A stretch of 53,179 nt of DNA from Sphingobacterium thalpophilum (GCA_945878525.1 CAMCTU010000005.1:1-53179), one strand, 5' to 3'; shown: positions 1 through 9,120, counted from the stretch's first letter. Program-made: numbers and translations. Notes: a model not told the origin generated them from the letters alone.

Positions 1-10
1 ACTCCGGAGG

Positions 11-58
11 AAAGGGCTGAACTGACCTAAACTACACAGTTTATTTTACAGACCCTTT
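11..58. other. Hairpin in the non-coding stretch beyond rfbC
   Basis: Bases 1-154 hold no gene that I can support. AAAGGGCTG (11-19) pairs with CAG(A)CCCTTT (49-58), with one bulged base. Inside it AACTG (20-24) pairs with CAGTT (37-41). It lies downstream of the minus-strand rfbC but has no T-run on the minus-strand side, so it is not a textbook intrinsic terminator. Confidence 0.3.
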
Positions 59-154
59 AAAAAAACAGATTACTGTTAACCAGAGACTAATCTTATGTAC
101 TATCACCTTCTAATTTATTTTTCCTTATATCGAAATCAGGTGATTTTACTCTTC

Positions 155-709
155 TTATGCACTAAAAGGACTATCCAAATCTTTAAAAAGTGGCAGCACC
201 TTGTCTTTATCTGATAGAATTACATCTTCTGCGGATATCCCCCAATCAATATTCAGTTCAGGATCATTCCATACAACACCGATTTCTGAGTTTTTATCAT
301 ACAGACCAGTTACTTTATAGGTAAAGATGGTATCATCTTCAAGAGTAACAAAGCCATGTAAAAATCCTGGGGGTACCCAAAACAACAATTGATTAACTTC
401 AGATAATTCAACTGCAAGATGTTGGCCATAAGTTTCTGAAGATTTGCGGATATCCACAGCAACATCGATAACCCGGCCTTTTATCACCCTTACCAGTTTG
501 CCCTGAGCATGTTCACCGGATTGTGCATGAAGACCTCTTAAGGTTCCCTTTTGAGAAAGAGATTGATTATCTTGGACAAAACTGGCATTTATATCTGCTT
601 CGTTAAAATTTCGCTTGTTATAGCTTTCAAAAAAATAGCCTCTGTCATCTTTCCAGATTTTTGGTTCTACTATCAGTAAGTCTTTGATTTTTGTTTTAAT
701 AAAGTTCAT
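155..709 (-). CDS. rfbC: dTDP-4-dehydrorhamnose 3,5-epimerase family (RmlC/RfbC)
   Basis: The family epimerises C3 and C5 of dTDP-4-keto-6-deoxyglucose in dTDP-L-rhamnose synthesis, in the cytoplasm. The 184-residue length is normal. Family landmarks in order are FFESYNKRNF (26-35), FVQDNQSLS (44-52), LRGLH with the presumed catalytic His61, KLVRVIKGRVIDVAVDIR (71-88), WVPPGFLHGF (111-120) and the Tyr of YKVTGLY (131-137). The residue after His61 is Ala, where most members have Tyr or Phe (LRGLHYQ). The ATG overlaps the stop of the upstream DUF4286 gene by four bases, so the pair is probably translationally coupled. No other rhamnose gene is in the window. The substrate could be a related dTDP-sugar. 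Confidence 0.9.
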   Translation of the reverse strand: MNFIKTKIKDLLIVEPKIWKDDRGYFFESYNKRNFNEADINASFVQDNQSLSQKGTLRGLHAQSGEHAQGKLVRVIKGRVIDVAVDIRKSSETYGQHLAVELSEVNQLLFWVPPGFLHGFVTLEDDTIFTYKVTGLYDKNSEIGVVWNDPELNIDWGISAEDVILSDKDKVLPLFKDLDSPFSA

Positions 710-1014
710 TCAGTCTCAATAAATTCCATTAATGTACTAAAAACTACAAATTTATTCAGGTATTCTGCCGGAGCATTATTCTGAATTTGATCAGTATTCA
801 AGCGCTTGTAATTATTGTATTTTTCCATCGATTCAGCAATAAATTGTATGCAATAAGTATGGCCTTCATTTGGTGAATCCAGCACCTTTAGCACCCTTTG
901 GGAGATAAAATGGTCTTGAGCCATCATATTTTTCAAATAATCATTCTTCAGCCAATTTATCCAGGATTCATGTATTTCTTCATCCAGAATGATAGTAATA
1001 TTATATAGGATCAT
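706..1014 (-). CDS. DUF4286 family protein
   Basis: A 102-residue cytoplasmic protein with no signal peptide or membrane segment. It resembles the DUF4286 family of Bacteroidota: an N-terminal strand MILYNITIILDEEIHESW, a central YCIQFIAESMEKY and a C-terminal KFVVFSTLMEF. I know of no established function; the pattern is that of a small ferredoxin-like alpha/beta fold (inference). It is the first gene of a four-base-overlap pair with rfbC and follows an exported TPR gene on the same strand after 45 bases. Confidence 0.8.
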   Translation of the reverse strand: MILYNITIILDEEIHESWINWLKNDYLKNMMAQDHFISQRVLKVLDSPNEGHTYCIQFIAESMEKYNNYKRLNTDQIQNNAPAEYLNKFVVFSTLMEFIETE

Positions 1015-1059
1015 ACCACGAAGATAGCTAATGAGTTCTAAAAATTTAATAAGGGAAAA

Positions 1060-2865
1060 TTAACCAAGTTTGTCTCCTCTTAGCTGACGAAAACGCTTCC
1101 TTGCTTCGATAATGTACAAACTATCTGAATAGTCATTGATTATTTTCTGATAAAGTTCAATGGCCTTTTCCGGTTGATTTAGTTTTGTTTCATAAAGATC
1201 TGCCAAAATGAATAAAGCATCGTCAGCCCAAAGATCTGAGCTGAAATTGTCTATTATGGTTTGCAGATTATCCACTGCCTGATCAAGCTGGTTTGAACGG
1301 ATATACATTTTTGATTTTACCATCAAAATATCATCTGCGAGTGAATTGGCAGGAAATAGAATGTTTATACTATCTAAAATTTCGAATGCTTCTTCCTGCT
1401 GATTTTTAAAGATGTTTAATTCTGCTTCCGAATAGCTTTTTAATGCAGCCGTATCATTTTCATTTTGGAGGTTATCGGAAATTAGCAGACTTAAATTCAG
1501 GGCATCATTAGCAATTAATTGGGAGGTTGAACTTTTCAAAACATCCAGCTGCGCTTTTGACCATAGAAAGTCTCCCTGAAAATAGGCTAATCTTGAATTC
1601 TTAAATTTGGCTTCATGTCCATAGACTTCATTTGGAAATGATTTTTCAACTTGACCAAAGATCAAAGCTGCTTCCCATGGCTCTCCGGATAATGTATAAA
1701 TATCACCCAGTTCTAATTTTGCTTGAGCAATGATCACTGGGGTAATTCCTGGAAGTTCCAATAATTTTTGAAGATTTTCAGCTGCTATTGCCGGCTTTTT
1801 CAGATAAAATGCCTGAAGATTGGCTAGCTGACGAATTGCAAATGCAGTACCTGAGCTCCGTCCAAATTCTTTTAATAATGTTTCATATTCATTTTCAAGT
1901 GTAAGCAGATCCGTATTATTAAGTTTGCCTTTAGTAAGTTGTACTGATTTTACATTTAGCAGATCGATTTTTGCAGGAATGTAATATCTGCCTTTTTCAC
2001 CTTTTGCAATGAGATAATTTAGCGCTTCCACCCCTTGTTCATAGGCTAAATTTGAAACCAGTAATTTTGATAATTCAAAAACTCTTCCCCCCTCTTCTTT
2101 TAGTCTGCGATCAAGGGCAATAGTTTGCCGTAATGCCATGTCAAAATCTTTTTGTTGGAGGTATTGCCAGGCAAGTAACTCTGTAAGTGCAATATTTTGA
2201 GCATCTTTTTGTAATCTTCTTAAGATTGCGGTTTTAAGAATATCAAAATCATCCTTACCTTCCAGGGTATTACCCAAAACATTTTGGGCTTGCTGTAATG
2301 CATCAGGATTTATAGTTAGGAGTAGTAAATACTCCTGTATGAGCATTATCTTATCTTTTCGGTAGCGGTATAAACTTAAGAGATCATAGATAAATGCTTT
2401 TTCATCATTTAGAATTTTTCTACCGTTTAAAAAGGTCTTTATAGAAAAATCATACGCATCTGCCCGGTAAAATGTAATGGCCAGATCTTTTATAGCAAAC
2501 TCATTTAAAGGCAGATTTTTAATCAGATTATTATAAAGCGTATTTGATTTTTCCTGTTCACCGCGTTCCTGGAAAATCCTGCCAAGGTCAATGGGATAGC
2601 TATAATTTTCAGGATTGTTCTTCTGGAAAACACGGACTAATTTCTCTGCTTGATCAAACTTTTTTATCCTGAGCAGACAGGTAAAATATGGGTCATAATA
2701 ACTTGTATTTTTTGTTCTGTTGAATAGCTTTTCATAAAGCAAGGCGGCTTTTTCATAATCCCCCGACTGAAAATATTGTACTGCCATCGCTTCATCAGCA
2801 TTGAGCTGAGCCTTCACTTCTGAAGTGATAGTGATAATCAATAACAGAAGTAAAATTTTTTTCAT
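1060..2865 (-). CDS. Exported TPR-repeat protein
   Basis: 601 residues starting with a cleavable signal peptide (MKKILLLLLIITITSEVKAQ, cleavage probably after AQ). The rest is alpha-helical tetratricopeptide-like repeats, clearest at residues 30-150 (YFQSGDYEKAALLYEKLF; DLGRIFQERGEQEKSNTLY) and at 520-595 (DDALFILADLYETKLNQPEKA), which resembles the TPR of YbgF/BamD-type scaffolds. It is presumably a periplasmic protein-interaction scaffold; the partner is unknown. It is the first gene of a minus-strand run with DUF4286 and rfbC. Confidence 0.75.
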   Translation of the reverse strand: MKKILLLLLIITITSEVKAQLNADEAMAVQYFQSGDYEKAALLYEKLFNRTKNTSYYDPYFTCLLRIKKFDQAEKLVRVFQKNNPENYSYPIDLGRIFQERGEQEKSNTLYNNLIKNLPLNEFAIKDLAITFYRADAYDFSIKTFLNGRKILNDEKAFIYDLLSLYRYRKDKIMLIQEYLLLLTINPDALQQAQNVLGNTLEGKDDFDILKTAILRRLQKDAQNIALTELLAWQYLQQKDFDMALRQTIALDRRLKEEGGRVFELSKLLVSNLAYEQGVEALNYLIAKGEKGRYYIPAKIDLLNVKSVQLTKGKLNNTDLLTLENEYETLLKEFGRSSGTAFAIRQLANLQAFYLKKPAIAAENLQKLLELPGITPVIIAQAKLELGDIYTLSGEPWEAALIFGQVEKSFPNEVYGHEAKFKNSRLAYFQGDFLWSKAQLDVLKSSTSQLIANDALNLSLLISDNLQNENDTAALKSYSEAELNIFKNQQEEAFEILDSINILFPANSLADDILMVKSKMYIRSNQLDQAVDNLQTIIDNFSSDLWADDALFILADLYETKLNQPEKAIELYQKIINDYSDSLYIIEARKRFRQLRGDKLG

Positions 2866-3004
2866 TGAGACTTGAATATTTTTAATTTGATACAGCCTGA
2901 ATTAAAGTTTAATGGAGAAATTTGTTGTGGATTAGAATAAAGTTCGTTTTATCCCCATACAAAAATAGAAAAAAATTCGCTTGTAGTTTAAATGTTACGA
3001 ATCC

Positions 3005-3052
3005 GGTCAACTACTTAAATTTGTATTTATTAACTTGACAGATTAGTTGACC
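3005..3052. promoter_or_regulatory. Inverted repeat around a -7-like box upstream of the peptidase/two-component operon
   Basis: GGTCAACTA (3005-3013) and TAGTTGACC (3044-3052) are perfect 9-base inverted arms 39 bases apart. Between them is TAAATTTG (3016-3023), which matches the Bacteroidota -7 consensus TAnnTTTG. I found no good -33 TTTG at standard spacing. The arrangement fits an operator for the operon starting at 3155, possibly bound by its own response regulator (inference). The rest of the 289-base gap is AT-rich with no gene. Confidence 0.4.
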
Positions 3053-3154
3053 AATTAGTTTATTTGATGTTTAAAGCTTCTTAAAAGCTGGATTTCATTT
3101 TTTTTGGACACTTTATAAGTGCTGCAACGGTAATTAGATTTAACTTTCAATAGT

Positions 3155-5041
3155 ATGTCGGGATATAAAATTTATATTGCCTGTTTTCTTATCACTGCAA
3201 TAGTTTCCTGTTCCATGGAAAAGGCAAGTAAACGGATACCCATAGAAAATTTCTTCAATGTGCCCATTAATACATCCTATCTGGTTTCTCCCGACGGGAA
3301 ATATATTTCTTACCTAAAGCCTGACAACAATAGAATTCATATTTATGTTGAAACACTTGATGGAAAAACTACTACCCAGCTTACCTGCGATTCTAACAGG
3401 AGTATCTCTAATTATTTTTGGGCAAGTAATAATGAGATTCTTTATTTAAAGGGTGCTACCGATAATATTGAGACTGGTCTGTTTGCTGTAGACATAGATG
3501 GTAATAATAAACGCGAGCTGATCCCAATTTCAAAGACTAAGATCAGATTAATTTCTTCCGGCCCAGTAAATGATGGCCAAATTTTGGTTTCTCTCAATAA
3601 GCGGGATTCCACAGTTTTTGATGCGTACAGGTTAAATATGAAGACCGGTAAGCTTTTTTTATTATTTCAGAACCCCGGAAATATCACAAAATGGTATTCA
3701 GATCCTTCCGGAAAGTTAAGAATGGCTATTGCCAGTGATGGGGTTAATGAAACTATTTTATATCGTGATAAAGAAAGTAATAGCTTTAATAGTGTTTTAA
3801 CCAATAATTTCAAGACTAGTATTAAGCCTGTCAGCTTTAGTGCTGATAATGGTTCTATTTATGCCTTGTCGAATAAAAACCGGGATAAAATGGCTCTGGT
3901 AGAATTGGATTGTATAAGCGGAGAAGAAAACAAAGTTATATATAGTAATCCTAAGGTTGATGTTTCTGAAGCCATATACTCGATAAATAAGGAGAAATTG
4001 ATTTTTGCTGGCTTTGAGACCTGGAAAAAGGAAAGACATTATCTAGATGAGACATTTAAAGATATCTTTAATAAGCTCGAAGTGTTATTGCCGAATACAG
4101 AAATTGTACTTGCCAGTTCAGATGCCGCAGAAAAGAAGTTTATTGTCAGAACATATACAGATCGTAATCCCGGATCATTCTATTTGTACACAACAGAGGA
4201 TGATAAGCTGGTTAAATTAAGTGATGTAAACTCTTCTCTAAAGGTAGAAAATATGGCCGAAATGAAGCCAATTAGCTATAAAACCAGGGATGGTTTAACT
4301 GTGAATGGTTATTTAACTCTCCCCAATGGTATGCTATCGAAAAACCTTCCGGTAATAGTAATGCCTCATGGGGGGCCAGACTCAAGGAATAGCTGGGGTT
4401 ATAATTCTGAAGTACAATTTCTCGCGAGCCGTGGATATGCGGTTTTTCAAGTCAACTTCAGAGGGTCAAAGGGCTATGGCAAGGATTTTTGGATCGCAGG
4501 ATTCAAGGAGTGGGGTGCTAAAATGCAGAATGATATAACTGACGGTGTCCAGTGGCTAATCGCTCAAAAGATTGCAGACCCTTCAAGAATTGCGATTTAT
4601 GGTTTCAGTTTTGGGGGTTTCTCTGCACTTCACGGACTAATGTCTAATCCTGAACTTTATAAGTGTGGGGCTTCCTATTCCGGTTTTACAAATTTATTCA
4701 CTTATTTTAAGGATATCCCTCCATATTACAGGCCTTATTTGCAGATGTATTATGAAACTGTTGGTAATCCCGAATCTGATGCAGATTATTTCAGAGCGGT
4801 TTCCCCTATTTTTCATACTAATAAAATCAAAGTTCCTGTTTTGATAGCGCAAGGTGCTCTGGATCCACGGGTTAATATGAATGAAACCCACCAGTTTGTG
4901 AAGGAGTTAAAAAAGAAGAAAGTGCCGGTTACCTACATTTTTAAGGAAAAAGAAGGGCATGTTTTTAGGAATAATGAAAACCGACTTGAATTTTACAAGG
5001 AACTTGAGATATTCCTTGAACAAAATTTAAGTAGGGAATAA
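3155..5041 (+). CDS. S9 family (prolyl oligopeptidase-type) serine peptidase, lipoprotein
   Basis: 628 residues. The signal sequence ends in lipobox AIVSC with lipidation at Cys19, so it is probably anchored in an envelope membrane. Residues 35-370 form a beta-propeller-like half (LVSPDGKYISYLKP, then repeated strand blocks). Residues 375-628 form an alpha/beta-hydrolase peptidase domain: PHGGPDSR (404-411), nucleophile Ser485 in GFSFGG, Asp570 in GALDPR and His602 in EGHVF. The family cleaves short peptides after proline or similar residues. The stop is four bases before a histidine kinase gene, so the three genes form one operon; the peptidase might process or report on envelope peptides (inference). 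Confidence 0.92.
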   Translation: MSGYKIYIACFLITAIVSCSMEKASKRIPIENFFNVPINTSYLVSPDGKYISYLKPDNNRIHIYVETLDGKTTTQLTCDSNRSISNYFWASNNEILYLKGATDNIETGLFAVDIDGNNKRELIPISKTKIRLISSGPVNDGQILVSLNKRDSTVFDAYRLNMKTGKLFLLFQNPGNITKWYSDPSGKLRMAIASDGVNETILYRDKESNSFNSVLTNNFKTSIKPVSFSADNGSIYALSNKNRDKMALVELDCISGEENKVIYSNPKVDVSEAIYSINKEKLIFAGFETWKKERHYLDETFKDIFNKLEVLLPNTEIVLASSDAAEKKFIVRTYTDRNPGSFYLYTTEDDKLVKLSDVNSSLKVENMAEMKPISYKTRDGLTVNGYLTLPNGMLSKNLPVIVMPHGGPDSRNSWGYNSEVQFLASRGYAVFQVNFRGSKGYGKDFWIAGFKEWGAKMQNDITDGVQWLIAQKIADPSRIAIYGFSFGGFSALHGLMSNPELYKCGASYSGFTNLFTYFKDIPPYYRPYLQMYYETVGNPESDADYFRAVSPIFHTNKIKVPVLIAQGALDPRVNMNETHQFVKELKKKKVPVTYIFKEKEGHVFRNNENRLEFYKELEIFLEQNLSRE

Positions 5042-5045
5042 GCGG

Positions 5046-6719
5046 ATGCAAGAGTATCAATACATATACCGCACAAACTATACTCTGGTTTTAATTTTCC
5101 TCTTTCTCACTACCTCTGCCATGGCCGGTGCTTTATATTTGGCCTATAATCTTACTTCCAGATATGTTGAGAATGATTTTGCATCTCAAAAAATCGATGT
5201 GCTTGAACAAACGGTGAAGCCATACAATGATTTCTTTCAAAATAAAATACCGGAAATATCATTTTATCAGGGTTATTTAGACTCTGCTCAAACCTCTAAA
5301 TATATTGATACTATTTTCAGAAAATTTACCTTCGTGGAAAGGGTAATATTTTATGATACTGAGATCAGCAATCATAAAATTCTGGATGGAATTAGGGTAA
5401 AAAACTTCTCTATGGGTCCTAAGTCGGTTTTTCAGTTTGGCAGAGATCTTCCTCAAGATTCGATTTCACTTTATAAAAACACGCATCCCGATACGCTCTT
5501 TATTTTAAAAATAGGGGATGAGTTTAATAAAATGGCAATTAAATTCAGTGGCTTTATTGAACTGGCTGATACAGCACAGGCCTTGAATGATGATGACCGT
5601 TTTAGTGTTTTTTACAGCATAAGGTCCAATAGAATAACTTTTATGAATATTCCACGACGTGAGGAAATTAAAATTTATAAGGAATTGATGTACAATAAGA
5701 ATTCTATTTCTCCAATCTATGAAATGGATATGCTTACGTTTTATTTAAATCCTCAAAAGCTGGAAATTATAAATTCACATCCAGAATTATATCAGAATAT
5801 AAGTATTAAGCCTTTGGTTTATGAGTCAATAGATAATGATGAGGGATTTGTAGATAATGATCTGCCATTATCAGGTCCTTTCTCTGATTATAAATTATAT
5901 TTCAGTTCAGGAAAGGATTTTTTAAGGAAGGAAGTAAATTCCCGATTCAGACCTATAGCCTTTGGCTTATTTATCCTCTATTTTGTCCTTGTTCTCATTG
6001 GTTATCTGATTTTTAGAAATCTCAATATTAATCGTAAACTATTTAAGCTACAGTATGATTTTATTAATAATCTGACTCATGAGTTTAAAACTCCTGTTAG
6101 TGTGATAAAAATTGCAGGTAATAATATACGGAGTGCTTCAAAATTATCTGATCGTGAACGGCTTCATTATGGTAAGATTCTTGATGAAGAAGCTGATAAA
6201 TTAAATGATTTGATGAACAGGTTATTGTCCTTTGCTCAGATTGAGAACAATGCCATAAAGTTAAAACCTGAAAGCATCAATCTGGAAGTATTTTGTCAGA
6301 ATATGGTTGATAGTTATCAATTAAAATATCCGGGTTTTGATATAGAATGTGACATTAAGGGAGTAGAGTATTTTAATTCTGATCCGGTACTTTTGGGCAG
6401 TATCTTTCAAAATTTAATTGATAATGCCTATAAGTATTCTAATCCTGACAAGAAAATTTTAAAAATCAGTATTCAAAGGCTTAAGAATCGGATCGAATTA
6501 AAATTTTCTGATCAGGGTATTGGCATTCCGGAAAAGGATATCAGAAATATATTCAAGAAATTTTACAGGGTTCAGAATCAATATAATCAACAAGGTAGTG
6601 TAGGATTAGGCTTGGCTTTCTGTGCAGAACTGATTAAATTTATGAACGGAACAATTACAATAAAAAGTGTTGAAGGAAAAGGGACAGAATTTAGAATTGA
6701 ATTGCCTTACGAACTATAG
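5046..6719 (+). CDS. Membrane sensor histidine kinase
   Basis: 557 residues. TM1 is about 13-35 and TM2 about 303-324; between them lies a large periplasmic sensor region (36-302) of no family I recognise. No clear HAMP domain follows TM2. The phosphoacceptor is His345 in LTHEFKTP. The ATPase domain has an N box (FQNLIDNAYKY, 454-464), a G1 box (FSDQGIGIP, 487-495) and a G2 box (GSVGLGLAF, 517-525). It starts four bases after the S9 peptidase and is followed after two bases by its response regulator, so the pair is cognate. The signal is unknown; the peptidase neighbour suggests an envelope or peptide cue (inference). Confidence 0.93.
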   Translation: MQEYQYIYRTNYTLVLIFLFLTTSAMAGALYLAYNLTSRYVENDFASQKIDVLEQTVKPYNDFFQNKIPEISFYQGYLDSAQTSKYIDTIFRKFTFVERVIFYDTEISNHKILDGIRVKNFSMGPKSVFQFGRDLPQDSISLYKNTHPDTLFILKIGDEFNKMAIKFSGFIELADTAQALNDDDRFSVFYSIRSNRITFMNIPRREEIKIYKELMYNKNSISPIYEMDMLTFYLNPQKLEIINSHPELYQNISIKPLVYESIDNDEGFVDNDLPLSGPFSDYKLYFSSGKDFLRKEVNSRFRPIAFGLFILYFVLVLIGYLIFRNLNINRKLFKLQYDFINNLTHEFKTPVSVIKIAGNNIRSASKLSDRERLHYGKILDEEADKLNDLMNRLLSFAQIENNAIKLKPESINLEVFCQNMVDSYQLKYPGFDIECDIKGVEYFNSDPVLLGSIFQNLIDNAYKYSNPDKKILKISIQRLKNRIELKFSDQGIGIPEKDIRNIFKKFYRVQNQYNQQGSVGLGLAFCAELIKFMNGTITIKSVEGKGTEFRIELPYEL

Positions 6720-6721
6720 CT

Positions 6722-7411
6722 ATGGGAAAAGAAATAAAAATTGCGGTTGTTGAGGATGATGAGAATCTTCGGTTTTTGGTTGCACATCGGTTGCAAACTG
6801 AAGGATATAAAGTTGTAGAAGCTTCAGATGGTCAGGTCGCCGAGGATTTAATAATGAATGAAGAGCCAGACATTGTTTTGCTTGACTGGATGTTGCCAAC
6901 GAAACAGGGTTCAGAAGTTTGCCAGAATGTACGTAAGCTGGGTTTTGGTAATCTAATTATCATGATGACTGCCAAAGCACAGGACATTGATAAAATTGAT
7001 GCGTATAATTTTGGAGTATCTGATTATGTCACAAAACCTTTTAATATGGATGTCCTTGTGGCATTAATTGAAAATAAGGTAAAGTTCTTTATCAATAACG
7101 AGAAGACTGAAGTTTATAAATTCGGAAATATGGAGCATCATCCGAACACTCATTCTCTGATGCGGGAAGGAAAGAAAATTGAACTTACTATACTTGAGAA
7201 CAGGATACTCTTATATTTTTTAAAGAATGCAAACACTGTGATTAACCGTGATGAATTAATGATGGTAGTTTGGGGCTATAATTCTGACGTAAACACCCGG
7301 ACGCTCGATATGCATATTGTCAGGCTTCGCAAGAAGATTGAGAGTAATCCAGACAGACCACATTTTATGCAAACTGTACGTGGAGTGGGTTATAAATTCA
7401 TTATTGAATAG
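6722..7411 (+). CDS. OmpR/PhoB-type response regulator
   Basis: 229 residues. The receiver domain (5-120) has acidic residues Glu11, Asp12 and Asp13, phosphoacceptor Asp55 in LLDWMLP, Thr83 and Lys105 in the TKPF motif. The C-terminal winged helix (about 130-229) ends in the characteristic RTLDMHIVRLRKKIE and TVRGVGYKF. It is the output partner of the preceding histidine kinase. Its targets are unknown; the inverted repeat upstream of the operon is a candidate site for autoregulation (inference). Confidence 0.95.
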   Translation: MGKEIKIAVVEDDENLRFLVAHRLQTEGYKVVEASDGQVAEDLIMNEEPDIVLLDWMLPTKQGSEVCQNVRKLGFGNLIIMMTAKAQDIDKIDAYNFGVSDYVTKPFNMDVLVALIENKVKFFINNEKTEVYKFGNMEHHPNTHSLMREGKKIELTILENRILLYFLKNANTVINRDELMMVVWGYNSDVNTRTLDMHIVRLRKKIESNPDRPHFMQTVRGVGYKFIIE

Positions 7412-7442
7412 ACACTGAGAAAAGAAAAACTGCCTTTCAGAG

Positions 7443-8102
7443 TTATAGTTTGACAAGCATTTTCTCAAAACGTTCTCTCCATTCTAGGGTAAGTTCTTTC
7501 AGATTGACAAGTCGCTGAAGCCATTCTTTGTTTCCAGAGTCATGATATCTTACAAAATTTACATCCATTACTGAGATCTTTTCAGGGTGTGAGCTGATAT
7601 GGATCAGCTTATCGCTCTTTTTTACCAGACCTGTTTTAATGGTTCTGAAATAAAATCCTGTAAGTCCGCTTTGCTGTAAATGAACCGGAAACTGTTTGTA
7701 ATTGTACCTGATTCCAATCATATAACATGGTCCGCGTGGTTCTGAAACTTCAACTATTGATTCACCCAGTTTATAGCGGTCGCCTATAAAGACAAATTCT
7801 TCATTTGCGCTCTGACCATTTAGAGTGAGGTTTTCACCAAATGCAGCAGGTTCCAGATTGAATCCAAGTTCTGACCTCCATTTTTTAAAATGATCAGAAT
7901 TATAACAACATATTGCTTTATCATTTCCACCATGATGCTTTTTGTCGACAATAATATCACCTTCAAAACCTGTCATTCCAAGTTCTATAGAATCAGTTGA
8001 TATGGCTTGTTTGCAATATGCCGAATGTGCTTTTTGGTGATCAGAAACCAATAACTCAGCATGGCCAAGTATATTGATTGATGAAATATTGATATTTTTC
8101 AT
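7443..8102 (-). CDS. MOSC domain protein (YiiM-like)
   Basis: 219 residues, cytoplasmic. The MOSC beta-barrel covers about 25-165, with GFEGDIIVDKKHHGG (46-60), AFGENLTLNG and the conserved cysteine in EPRGPCYMIG. MOSC domains bind molybdenum cofactor sulfur or act in reduction of N-hydroxylated compounds, as E. coli YiiM does; the substrate cannot be told here. A C-terminal helical extension (180-219) resembles the YiiM tail. It converges on the response regulator gene, with a 31-base gap and no obvious terminator. Confidence 0.85.
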   Translation of the reverse strand: MKNINISSINILGHAELLVSDHQKAHSAYCKQAISTDSIELGMTGFEGDIIVDKKHHGGNDKAICCYNSDHFKKWRSELGFNLEPAAFGENLTLNGQSANEEFVFIGDRYKLGESIVEVSEPRGPCYMIGIRYNYKQFPVHLQQSGLTGFYFRTIKTGLVKKSDKLIHISSHPEKISVMDVNFVRYHDSGNKEWLQRLVNLKELTLEWRERFEKMLVKL

Positions 8103-8134
8103 CTGTTTATTTATTGTTTTTAAAAGGTGATGAA

Positions 8135-8213
8135 GCCTGTCCGAACGGCTTGACCGGTCGGGCGATCATGATTTAATAATTCCCCCACCCTGTGTTTTGG
8201 ATAAAATCATGAT
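8135..8213. repeat. Intergenic hairpin and 10-base inverted repeat
   Basis: In the 115-base gap between two minus-strand genes, GCCTGTCCG (8135-8143) pairs imperfectly with CGGTCGGGC (8155-8163). ATCATGATTT (8165-8174) is an exact inverted copy of AAATCATGAT (8204-8213). There is no T-run, so I do not call a terminator. It could be a regulatory palindrome of the MOSC gene. Confidence 0.35.
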
Positions 8214-8217
8214 GCTT

Positions 8218-9120
8218 TTATAAAGAGATTGAGCCAAATAAAATAAGCATTAAATATTGAAGGATTAAGATGCCATCCAGAAACAAAAAGTAATAATATT
8301 CATTTTTTTTCCATTTTGATTTGAAAATTAACCATCCACATAAAATTATGGTCAGGCTCAAACCAATTACATCAAAATCAAATTGATCATTAAAAAGGAT
8401 CAGCAAGAAAAGATAGGCTCCCAAAAATCCCTGACAAATCAATAATGACCATTTTTCTCCGAATAAAACAGGAATAGTTTTCAGTTCATAAAGTTTGTCC
8501 TGATAGATATCACGAATATCGAAGGGAACTGCTATTGCTGCAAAAAAGAGGAAGCTTTTGGCAATTAATAAAATGGTATCATTTATACTTAAAGAAATCA
8601 CTTTATTGCTTTCTAGTTCTAAAATCGGAAGTAATACACAACTCAGTGCCCAAACAGAAGCGATCAGGAAGAGTTTTATCCCCGGGATGTTTCTTAGTCT
8701 AAATTTCTTATCCTGAATTGAAAATAACGGAAGATTATAGGATATAGATATAATAGCAAGTGCGAGCAGCAAAATCTTTGATGAGGTACTCAGAAATAAA
8801 CTCAGCGGGATTATTGAAAATACGGCAATGATGCTGATAGAAATGATCAGGCGGTAGTGTGAAAATATCCACCTGACTCTTACTGATGTTGAACTTTCCG
8901 GATTTTTTGGTTTGGAAAGAACGATGCTAAAATTATAAAGGGCTAAAGTTGAACTGAAAAGTAGTCCTAAAACATAAATATCATGTTTGACTTTAAGCAA
9001 TTGATAGGTTACCAAAGCCTGAGCTACCGCACAAAGAGCAATATAAATATTGCTGAACAAAAGAAGGTCGATACCTTGCCTAAGGTATTTGTTCAGAGCT
9101 AGAAACAGGAGTTTTTTCAA
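8218..9120 (-). CDS. UbiA-like prenyltransferase-family membrane protein lacking the first Asp-rich motif
   Basis: 300 residues with about eight or nine hydrophobic helices and no signal peptide. Residues 201-208 (DIRDIYQD) match the second Asp-rich motif of UbiA prenyltransferases (DxxDxxxD), and the loop after it (KTIPVLFGEKWS) is also UbiA-like. At the place of the first motif (NDxxDxxxD, about residues 60-70) the sequence is LYNFSIVLSK with no aspartate, so normal Mg-diphosphate binding is doubtful. The start is TTG at 9120, overlapping the upstream stop as TTGA; no ATG occurs before residue 291. It is the last gene of a minus-strand run after a metallophosphoesterase. Function unknown. 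Confidence 0.6.
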   Translation of the reverse strand: MKKLLFLALNKYLRQGIDLLLFSNIYIALCAVAQALVTYQLLKVKHDIYVLGLLFSSTLALYNFSIVLSKPKNPESSTSVRVRWIFSHYRLIISISIIAVFSIIPLSLFLSTSSKILLLALAIISISYNLPLFSIQDKKFRLRNIPGIKLFLIASVWALSCVLLPILELESNKVISLSINDTILLIAKSFLFFAAIAVPFDIRDIYQDKLYELKTIPVLFGEKWSLLICQGFLGAYLFLLILFNDQFDFDVIGLSLTIILCGWLIFKSKWKKNEYYYFLFLDGILILQYLMLILFGSISL

